A DNA stretch of 14,519 nucleotides from Verrucomicrobiota bacterium (GTDB taxonomy: Bacteria; Verrucomicrobiota; Verrucomicrobiia; Limisphaerales; AV2), in assembly GCA_003219345.1 (NCBI GenBank), contig QHOP01000372.1:1-14519 (forward strand), in the 5' to 3' direction. Made by a program: the position numbers and the translations under genes. Of the stretch, positions 7,175-13,083 are shown one piece after another (the first letter of the stretch is position 1; each line of letters starts with the position of its first letter). Below the pieces are notes generated by a model. The model saw only the letters and a list, made by a program, of their open reading frames with translations. It searched no databases and was not told where the DNA came from.

Positions 7175-8584
7175 ATGAGGAAACAGAAACATTCCTTCGC
7201 CTGTTGCAGTTTTCACGAAGCCCGCTTCACGCGCCGGCATTTGTTGAAGGTCGGCGGGCTCGGTTTGCTCGGTTTGACCATGCCCGGTTTGTTGCGCGCC
7301 GAGGAATGGGCGAAAGGGAAGGGCCCGAAGCCGCGCGCGAAGTCGGTGATCTTCCTTTACCAGTTCGGCGGGCCGAGCCACCTCGACATGTTCGACATGA
7401 AACCGGACGCGCCCGAAGGCATTCGCGGGCCGCACAAGCCGATGGCATCGAAAGCCGACGGCATTCAGATCAACGACCGACTGCCGCGCCTCGCCAAGGT
7501 CATGGATAAAGTCACGCTCATCCGCTCCATGCACCATACGATGAAAAACCACAACTCGGCGTCGTATTACGCGCTCTCAGGCCACGCGCCGCCGGTGGAC
7601 GACATTCGCCTGCGCGATTCGCTCGACCTGTTTCCCGCCTACGGTTCTGTCGTGGACAAACTCGCGCCAACCACCGGAGAGGTGCCGACATTCGTCGCGT
7701 ATCCCTACGTCATCCGCGACGGCTCGGTGACACCCGGCCAGCACGCCAGTTTTCTGGGCAAGGAACACGACCCGTTGCTCTTCACGCAGGACCCGAACAA
7801 CGCGAATTTCAAACTGCCGGAACTGAGCCTGCCCGCGAACCTGACCTACGAGCGGCTCGAACAACGCCGCGAATTGCAGAAGCTCATCGACGAGCAATCG
7901 CGCCTGCTGGAAATCTCCGCCACGGCGCGCGGACTCGACGCCTATTACGACAAAGCGCTGGCGATGTTGAACTCGGAGCGGCTGCGCAAGGCGTTTGACC
8001 TTTCGTCTGAGCCGGAAAAGTTGCGCGATGATTATGGCCGGCACACTTACGGCCAGAGCTGTTTGCTCGCTCGGCGGCTCGTCGAGGCGGGTGTGAAGTT
8101 CGTCACCGTCTATTTCTCCGGCAACATCGGCGGCCAGAGCACGACCGAGGGCGGCTGGGACACGCACGGGTTCAACAACACGCGGATGTTCCCCATCATC
8201 GAGAAGTATCACCTGCCGCTCACTGATCAGACGCTGCCGACGTTCCTCGCGGACCTCGACTCGCGCGGTCTGCTCGACACCACGCTGGTGGTCTGGATGG
8301 GCGAATTCGGTCGCACGCCGAAGATCAACGAAAATGCCAGCCGCGATCACTGGCCTCAATGCTACACGACTTTGCTGGTCGGGGGCGGCGTGAAGCGCGG
8401 GTTTATCTATGGTGCCTCCGACAAAAACGGCATGTACCCCGCGGAAAATCCCGTGCGACCGGACGACCTGGCAGCCACCATCTTCTATCTGCTCGGCATC
8501 GATCCGCACACGGAAGTGCGCGCCGTGGGCAACCGCCCCGTGCTCATCTCCGAAGGCAAGCCGGTGATGGAGATCCTGGCGTAG
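7175..8584 (+). CDS. Tat-exported DUF1501 protein (alkaline-phosphatase/sulfatase superfamily fold)
   Basis: 469 residues. DUF1501 proteins belong to the alkaline-phosphatase/sulfatase-like superfamily; substrate unknown. The N-terminus has a twin-arginine signal: R20-R21 in TRRHLLK followed by a Gly/Leu-rich hydrophobic stretch ending LLRA. Family hallmarks: VIFLYQFGGPSHLDMFD at the first strand, WDTHGFN with D329 and H331, GEFGRTP (376-382), then D391 and H392 in SRDHWPQ, all likely metal or active-site residues. The C-terminal part RPDDLAATIFYLLGIDP is also typical. Start: ATG 7175 gives a normal short n-region before the twin arginines; a TTG at 7130 in the same frame would overlap the upstream gene and add repeat-like sequence, so it was rejected. 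It lies 28 bp after the DUF1549/DUF1553 gene, the usual partner, and is probably co-transcribed. Confidence 0.95.
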   Translation: MRKQKHSFACCSFHEARFTRRHLLKVGGLGLLGLTMPGLLRAEEWAKGKGPKPRAKSVIFLYQFGGPSHLDMFDMKPDAPEGIRGPHKPMASKADGIQINDRLPRLAKVMDKVTLIRSMHHTMKNHNSASYYALSGHAPPVDDIRLRDSLDLFPAYGSVVDKLAPTTGEVPTFVAYPYVIRDGSVTPGQHASFLGKEHDPLLFTQDPNNANFKLPELSLPANLTYERLEQRRELQKLIDEQSRLLEISATARGLDAYYDKALAMLNSERLRKAFDLSSEPEKLRDDYGRHTYGQSCLLARRLVEAGVKFVTVYFSGNIGGQSTTEGGWDTHGFNNTRMFPIIEKYHLPLTDQTLPTFLADLDSRGLLDTTLVVWMGEFGRTPKINENASRDHWPQCYTTLLVGGGVKRGFIYGASDKNGMYPAENPVRPDDLAATIFYLLGIDPHTEVRAVGNRPVLISEGKPVMEILA

Positions 8585-8614
8585 GCGCGGACCGCACTCA
8601 CCTTTTCCCTGCCC

Positions 8615-8698
8615 CCATGAACCGCCCCTTCACCCCGTCCCTCTCCCCCTCCGAGGCGGAGAGGGTGCCCGAAGGGCGGGTGAGGGAATGGTTCATGG
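8615..8698 (+). repeat. Three-way-junction palindromic repeat, copy 2, intergenic and with extended outer stem
   Basis: Same architecture as copy 1, plus a terminal 9-bp perfect inverted repeat CCATGAACC (8615-8623) / GGTTCATGG (8690-8698). The second stem is TCACCC (8630-8635) / GGGTGA (8678-8683). The large hairpin is CCCTCTCC (8639-8646) / GGAGAGGG (8658-8665), and the small hairpin GCCC-GAA-GGGC (8667-8677). The small stem differs from copy 1 on both sides in a pairing-preserving way. There is no T tract, so it is not a classic terminator, though it could modulate read-through from the DUF1501 gene or mRNA stability. Confidence 0.88.
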
Positions 8699-8749
8699 TC
8701 CCAATACGTGCGCAAAAGCGAAAGGTGGCTGACCATGAATCGACCCTTC

Positions 8750-8804
8750 GTCATCCTCGTCGTTCTCGTCCTCGTTCTCGATCCTTCTCTTGGTTTCGAG
8801 GACA
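8750..8804 (+). repeat. CT/GA-rich hairpin repeat, degenerate intergenic copy
   Basis: Contains TCGTTCTCGTCCTCG (8760-8774), identical over 15 bp to the left arm of the uvrA copy (13534-13548). GTCCTCG (8768-8774) can pair with CGAGGAC (8797-8803), a remnant of the right arm. It is less symmetric than the uvrA copy. Confidence 0.65.
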
Positions 8805-8910
8805 AACATGGGGCCGGGGAGATCTGATTCCACTGAATGGTTATGGCCAAGTCCAAACGACTGAATTTTCTTTTGCTCATCGCGTCAGTGCTTGAGAACT
8901 CGTCCGACTT

Positions 8911-10593
8911 GTGACTAACCGATTTTTGCTTGTCTCGATCGCAGCCTTATCGTCCTGGGCTGCTTCTGGTAAAAATCCGAACTTGGATTACGCCTCTCCT
9001 TCCGCTGTGTCGCCTGGTAAAACCACCACCGTCACTTTCTCGGGCGAAAATCTGAACGGCGCCGAGGAGTTGTGGACCAGTTTCCCGGCAAAAGTGGCCC
9101 GGGTCCCGTCTGACAAAACAAACGACCCCGGCTCCGGCAAAGTCACATTCCAACTTTCGGTTCCAAAAGATGCCCCGCTCGGCATCGGCGCGGTGCAGCT
9201 TACGACGACGAACGGGGCTTCCGACCTGTTCTTGTTCATGATTGACGACCTGCCAAACGTGACCAAGAGCGGGACGAACAAAACGATTGCCTCGGCGCAG
9301 GAATTGAAACTGCCGGTGGCCGTCGATGGCAACTGTGAGGAGACGGGTTTTGATTATTACTCGTTCCGCGCGAAAAAAGGCCAACGCGTGACGGTCGAGG
9401 TCGTCGCGAATCGTCTTGGCTCGCCGCTCGACCCGGTCGTGCGGCTGCTCGACGCGGCCGGCAAGGAGCTGATTTACTGTGACGACGATCCCGCAATCGG
9501 TTCCGATGCGCGCTTCAGTTTCACGGCGCCGTCGGCCGGGCGATACCTCATCGAGTTGCGCGACATCGGCTATCAAGGCGGGCCGAAGTATCACTACCGC
9601 TTGCGCGTTGGAAACTTTCCGCTGGCCGGCGCGCCGTTCCCGCTCGGCGCCCGGCAGGGCGCTGGGACCAAGATTATTTTCGTCGGCCGCAACATGGAAG
9701 GCGTGCGTCCGATCAACCTGCGCGTGCCGGAAAACGCGACGCGAATGCCGTTGAACGTGAAATTTCGCGGCAGCCAGGGCTCCGGTTTTGTCACCCTGGC
9801 GGCCAGCCAATTCCCTGAGTTGATCGAAGTCGAGCCGGACGACACGCCGGAAACGGCGACGAAGGTCCTCGTTCCCTCGGTTGTCAACGGGCGCTTTGCC
9901 AGACCAAAAGACCGCGACTGGTTTGAATTCCCGGCCGCCAAAGACCAGCGCCTGGTTTTCTCCGGCAGGACCCGCAGCCTCGGTTCGCCTTGTGATTTGT
10001 TCGTGCGCCTCTTTAACGCCGATGGCAAACAACTGGGCGAGGCCGATGTCTCCGGCGCAAACGAAGGCACGCTTACGAACAAGTTCAACGAGGACGGCGC
10101 ATACCGTCTGCTCGTCGAAGAACTGAATCGCCAAGGCGGGCCCGACCTCGTGTATCGCATCCAAATTGAGCCGTTCCAGCCCGGCTTCACGCTCAGCGTC
10201 GAGACAAACCGCGTCGAAGCCGCGAGCAACGGCAGCTTTGAAATCAAAATCGCCGCTGTGCGGCGCGAATACGATGGTCCCATCACCGTCTCGCCCGTCG
10301 GTCTCGGCGATGATTTCGCTGTGGAAAACAACGTCGTCGCGGAGAAGAAGAACGAGACGACGCTCAAAGTGAAGCTGCCGGCGCGCGTTGAAGCGGGACA
10401 ATTGTTGCATTTCAACATCACGGGCAAGGCCAGGGTCGGCGTCGCGGACTTTGAAACGACCGCCAGTACGATGCCGGCACTGAAGAAATTGTTTCCGCTG
10501 CTGCGTTATCCGCCCGCGGACCTGGACGGAATGATCGCGCTGGGAATCAAAGCGGCCGCGTCCAACGCAGACGCCGCAAAGAAGCGTGAATAA
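8911..10593 (+). CDS. Sec-exported protein with two PPC-like beta-sandwich domains
   Basis: 560 residues, no enzyme motif seen. The signal peptide is MTNRFLLVSIAALSSWAASG, cut near residue 20. Residues about 25-110 resemble an IPT/Ig-like sandwich. Residues about 131-230 and 308-420 look like two bacterial pre-peptidase C-terminal (PPC) domains, each with an FDYYSFRAKKGQ- or RDWFEFPAAKDQ-type strand followed by LDPVVRLLDAAGKEL or CDLFVRLFNADGKQL and an aromatic YRLxVxx strand. The remaining C-terminal part is another beta-rich segment. Start GTG 8911: an in-frame stop at 8893 bounds it, and this start keeps the signal peptide. Proteins of this kind often accompany DUF1549/DUF1501 genes, so a binding or scaffolding role at the cell surface is plausible, but this is inference. 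It follows the repeat-filled 326-bp gap and precedes the DUF3500 gene by 80 bp. Confidence 0.87.
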   Translation: MTNRFLLVSIAALSSWAASGKNPNLDYASPSAVSPGKTTTVTFSGENLNGAEELWTSFPAKVARVPSDKTNDPGSGKVTFQLSVPKDAPLGIGAVQLTTTNGASDLFLFMIDDLPNVTKSGTNKTIASAQELKLPVAVDGNCEETGFDYYSFRAKKGQRVTVEVVANRLGSPLDPVVRLLDAAGKELIYCDDDPAIGSDARFSFTAPSAGRYLIELRDIGYQGGPKYHYRLRVGNFPLAGAPFPLGARQGAGTKIIFVGRNMEGVRPINLRVPENATRMPLNVKFRGSQGSGFVTLAASQFPELIEVEPDDTPETATKVLVPSVVNGRFARPKDRDWFEFPAAKDQRLVFSGRTRSLGSPCDLFVRLFNADGKQLGEADVSGANEGTLTNKFNEDGAYRLLVEELNRQGGPDLVYRIQIEPFQPGFTLSVETNRVEAASNGSFEIKIAAVRREYDGPITVSPVGLGDDFAVENNVVAEKKNETTLKVKLPARVEAGQLLHFNITGKARVGVADFETTASTMPALKKLFPLLRYPPADLDGMIALGIKAAASNADAAKKRE

Positions 10594-10673
10594 ACGCGCC
10601 GCTCATCCGCGCGCCCGCGGAAATGGCGGAATTTCTCCATTGTGCCTTCGTGTATCGGTGGTAGATTCACGTC

Positions 10674-11693
10674 ATGCCAACACAGCTTCTCTCTCACGAC
10701 GATTGCGAGTGTTGCTCAGGCATAACTCGCCGAACTTTCCTCAAAGCCACCGTGGTCGGCGCCGCTGCCGTCGCCGCCAGTCCGCTGCCGTCGCTGGCCG
10801 TTTCGCAGGCTGAAAAAGCCGCCACAAAGAAAGCGACCTCAGAAACGCTCGTTACGACGCTCTTCAAGAGCCTCAACGAAGAACAGCAGAAACCCATTTG
10901 CTTCCCGTTCGACCACCCGCTGCGCTCGAAAGTGGACAACAACTGGATGATTACGGACAAGAAGATCTCCGAATTTTTCACCAACGACCAACAGGCGCTG
11001 ATTCGCGAAATTTTCACCGGCCTCCACAGTCCTGAATACGCCGGGAAAGTCATGCAGCAGGTCGAACACGACGGTGGCAAGGAAGGTTTCGGCGGCTGCT
11101 CCATAGCGCTGTTCGGGCGGCCAGGCACAGGCGATTTTGAATTCGTGCTCGCCGGACGGCACGTCACACGCCGCTGCGACGGCGATTCCGTCGAAGGCGC
11201 GGCGTTCGGTGGTCCGATCTTCTACGGGCACGCCGCCAAGAGCTTCAACGAACCGGCGGACCATCCCGGCAATGTTTATTGGTATCAGGCCAGGCGCGCG
11301 AACGAGGTGTTCAAAATGCTCGATGGCAAACAGCGCGAAATGGCGCTACTCGACGAGCCGCGCGAAGAAAAGGGCACCGACACCGTCAGGCTCACCGGCA
11401 AAACCGATTTGCCCGGCATTCCAGTGGCGGCATTGTCGCGCGACCAGAAGCAACTCGTGCGTAAAGTCATGGCAGACGTGCTCGCGCCGTTCCGCAAAGC
11501 CGACGCCGACGAAGCGCTGAAGCTGATCGAAAAAAACGGCTTCGATAACCTGCACATGTCCTTCTACAAAAACGAAGACATCGGCCACGACGGAGTGTGG
11601 GACATCTGGCAAATCGAAGGCCCGGCGATGCTTTGGTTTTTCCGCGGCGCGCCGCATGTGCACACCTGGGTGCATGTGCGAGAGAAGGCGTAA
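10674..11693 (+). CDS. Tat-exported DUF3500 protein
   Basis: 339 residues. The N-terminus carries a near-ideal twin-arginine signal, TRRTFLK (residues 18-24), followed by an Ala-rich hydrophobic stretch ending SLAVSQA. A Cys-rich CECC lies just before it at residues 11-14. The body matches what I know of DUF3500: an LFKSLNEEQQ segment, NNWMITD, FFTNDQQALIREIF, FGRPGTGDFEFVLAGRH, a Gly/His-rich AFGGPIFYGHAA, and a C-terminal WFFRGAPHVHTWVHV. The several conserved His, including the HVH near the C-terminus, could be metal or catalytic ligands, but no function is established. ATG 10674 has no good ribosome site; GGTGG (10657-10661) is 12 nt away. Last gene of the exported cluster; hairpins and a T run follow at 11738-11806. 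The family assignment is from memory of the sequence pattern. Confidence 0.82.
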   Translation: MPTQLLSHDDCECCSGITRRTFLKATVVGAAAVAASPLPSLAVSQAEKAATKKATSETLVTTLFKSLNEEQQKPICFPFDHPLRSKVDNNWMITDKKISEFFTNDQQALIREIFTGLHSPEYAGKVMQQVEHDGGKEGFGGCSIALFGRPGTGDFEFVLAGRHVTRRCDGDSVEGAAFGGPIFYGHAAKSFNEPADHPGNVYWYQARRANEVFKMLDGKQREMALLDEPREEKGTDTVRLTGKTDLPGIPVAALSRDQKQLVRKVMADVLAPFRKADADEALKLIEKNGFDNLHMSFYKNEDIGHDGVWDIWQIEGPAMLWFFRGAPHVHTWVHVREKA

Positions 11694-11737
11694 CGGCGGA
11701 GTGGGCGGATAGTCAAACGACGATACCTGGTAAGATT

Positions 11738-11770
11738 CGGGGTTTCGACCCTTTGTCGGTCGAAACCCCG
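11738..11770. repeat. 13-bp perfect inverted repeat with 7-nt loop
   Basis: CGGGGTTTCGACC (11738-11750) pairs fully with GGTCGAAACCCCG (11758-11770) around the loop CTTTGTC. It lies 44 bp after the DUF3500 stop. No T tract follows directly, so it may act as an mRNA 3'-end stabiliser, as the first part of a tandem terminator, or as a protein-binding dyad. Confidence 0.75.
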
Positions 11771-11806
11771 CACCAACCGGAGGAACTTTTCCTTTTGGTG
11801 TTTTTT
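11771..11806 (+). terminator. Probable intrinsic terminator for the exported-protein gene cluster
   Basis: CACCAA (11771-11776) pairs with TTGGTG (11795-11800), an inner stem AGGAA/TTCCT (11781-11785 / 11789-11793) strengthens it, and TTTTTT follows at once (11801-11806). This is the standard layout of a Rho-independent terminator on the plus strand, immediately after a separate strong hairpin. Confidence 0.6.
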
Positions 11807-11948
11807 GGCGTTAACCCAACGTCAAATCATCGGCCAAAGCCAAGTGGTTTGAAGAGGACCGTACCGACTCGCGGTCGGTTGACAATGTGCGTCTGACTGC
11901 ACACCCCATGTGCGTTGGAGCGCACACGCTTCCCGACATCGCGCGAAC

Positions 11949-11978
11949 TTGCGATTCGGAGTGGGCAAGAGTTAGAAT
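11949..11978 (+). promoter_or_regulatory. Candidate sigma70-type promoter of the oxidoreductase gene
   Basis: TTGCGA (11949-11954) and TAGAAT (11973-11978), 18-bp spacer: 4/6 and 5/6 matches to the -35 and -10 consensus. Transcription would begin near 11985, leaving a leader of about 20 nt that contains GAAGGG (11995-12000), 5 nt before ATG 12006. Found by eye only. Confidence 0.4.
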
Positions 11979-12005
11979 CAATCCAATGCAACGTGAAGGG
12001 CACCC

Positions 12006-12998
12006 ATGAAAGCAGCCTACATCCGACAAACCGGTCCGCCGGAAAATATCGTCTGCGATGAGTTGCCTGCGCCCAAACCCGGACCTTCTCAGTGCCTCGT
12101 CAAAGTCGGCGCCGTCGCCGTCAATCCCGTTGATACTTACATCCGTAGCGGGCTCGTGCAAATGCCGCTGCCTTTTCCATTCATCGTCGGCTGCGACCTC
12201 GCGGGCACCGTGGTTGATGTTGGTCACTCTGTGACGCGCTTCGAACCGGGAGACCGTGTCTGGGGCAGCAATCAAGGTTTGCTCGGGCGCCAGGGGACCT
12301 TCGCCGAATTCTGCGCTATCGATGAACGTTGGCTGTATCCGACACCCAACGGCGTCAGCGACGAACAAACAGCGGCCATCGCACTGGTGGGCATCACGGC
12401 CCACCTCGGTCTGATGCGCGAGGCGAAATTGCAGAAAGGCGAGGCCATTTTTGTCAATGGGGGCAGCGGCGGCGTCGGCTCCACCGTCGTGCAAATGGCC
12501 AAGGCCGTCGGCGCCCGCGTCATGGCCACCGCCGGAAGCGACAAAAAGGTCGAGCTCTGCCGCAAGATGGGGGCGGATTTTGTCATCAACTACAAAACGC
12601 AGAACCTCGAGAGCGAGCTGAAGAGAATCGCTCCGGTGGGAGTGAACGTCTGGTGGGAAACGTTGCGCGAGCCGAACTTCGATCTGGCCGTGGGCGCGCT
12701 CGCCGCGCGTGGGCGGATCATCCTCATGGCCGGACGCGAAGCGCGACCGGCGTTTCCCGTCGGCCCATTTTATGTGAAAGGGTGTTCGCTCTACGGCTTT
12801 GTCATGTTCATGGCCACGCCCGAAGAACAACAGGACTGCGCCGAGGAGATCAATCGCTGGCTCGTCGAAGGAAAATTGAAAGCGAACATTGACCGTGTGC
12901 TGCCGTTGTCGCAGGCCGCCGCGGCGCATCGGTTGCAGGAGGAAAGCACGGTTGGCAAGACCGGCGCGCTATCGGGAAAGATTGTCCTGAAGCCTTGA
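12006..12998 (+). CDS. MDR-family NAD(P)H:quinone oxidoreductase-like protein (zinc-free)
   Basis: 330 residues, the usual size for quinone oxidoreductases of the medium-chain dehydrogenase/reductase superfamily. These cytoplasmic enzymes reduce quinones or activated double bonds with NAD(P)H. The N-terminal GroES-like domain has AVNPVDTYIRSG and FIVGCDLAGTVVDVG followed by FEPGDRVWG. The Rossmann motif is GGSGGVG (152-158) followed by VQMAKAVGARVMATAGS. The zinc ligands of alcohol dehydrogenases are absent (VNPVD replaces the Cys region), which points to the QOR/crotonase-reductase side. Start ATG 12006 is supported by GAAGGG 5 nt upstream. It has its own upstream promoter candidate and is separated from the exported cluster by a terminator; uvrA starts 85 bp downstream. 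Exact substrate unknown. Confidence 0.93.
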   Translation: MKAAYIRQTGPPENIVCDELPAPKPGPSQCLVKVGAVAVNPVDTYIRSGLVQMPLPFPFIVGCDLAGTVVDVGHSVTRFEPGDRVWGSNQGLLGRQGTFAEFCAIDERWLYPTPNGVSDEQTAAIALVGITAHLGLMREAKLQKGEAIFVNGGSGGVGSTVVQMAKAVGARVMATAGSDKKVELCRKMGADFVINYKTQNLESELKRIAPVGVNVWWETLREPNFDLAVGALAARGRIILMAGREARPAFPVGPFYVKGCSLYGFVMFMATPEEQQDCAEEINRWLVEGKLKANIDRVLPLSQAAAAHRLQEESTVGKTGALSGKIVLKP

Positions 12999-13047
12999 TG
13001 CGTCATCCTCGCGCGCGAAACGTTCCCGACTCAAAACAATCTGCTCG

Positions 13048-13075
13048 TTGACACGCAGGTCCGCGCCATTACATT
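13048..13075 (+). promoter_or_regulatory. Candidate uvrA promoter giving a near-leaderless mRNA
   Basis: TTGACA (13048-13053) is a perfect -35 consensus; TACATT (13070-13075) lies 16 bp further on as a 4/6 -10. The expected start of transcription (about 13081-13084) coincides with the ATG at 13084, and no ribosome binding site is visible before that ATG. Both facts fit a leaderless or nearly leaderless transcript. Confidence 0.35.
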
Positions 13076-13083
13076 CCGCCTGC

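Larger units (their letters stand above)
8585..8910. other. 326-bp intergenic region filled largely with dispersed repeats
   Basis: Between the DUF1501 and PPC-domain genes. It holds palindromic repeat copy 2 (8615-8698) and a degenerate copy of the CT/GA-rich hairpin repeat (8750-8804). A 30-codon ORF at 8735-8827 is built mostly from the latter. No clear promoter and no RNA gene were recognised. The spacing makes a separate transcript for the downstream genes possible. Confidence 0.7.
11694..12005. other. 312-bp intergenic region with terminator, further inverted repeats and promoter
   Basis: No ORF of note on either strand beyond antisense shadow. It holds a 13-bp perfect hairpin (11738-11770), a terminator-like hairpin with T6 (11771-11806), two small stem-loops (ACCGAC/GTCGGT at 11863-11879 and TGTGCG/CGCACA at 11909-11926), and a candidate promoter plus ribosome site for the oxidoreductase gene. 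Confidence 0.7.

Noticed and set aside
7577..8509. 310-codon open frame on the minus strand inside the DUF1501 gene
   Set aside because: Mirror of a strongly conserved plus-strand gene; composition is Arg/Gln/His-rich with no motif.
8615..8698. Rho-independent terminator after the DUF1501 gene
   Set aside because: Strong hairpins but no T tract; the structure matches the dispersed repeat family instead.
8947..10410. 487-codon open frame on the minus strand, antisense to the PPC-domain gene
   Set aside because: No recognisable domain, Arg/Val/Ala-rich translation typical of antisense GC-rich DNA; the plus-strand frame has a signal peptide and domain repeats.
11811..12929. 372-codon minus-strand open frame over the oxidoreductase gene
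   Set aside because: Antisense to a well-recognised MDR gene and extends into non-coding hairpin sequence.
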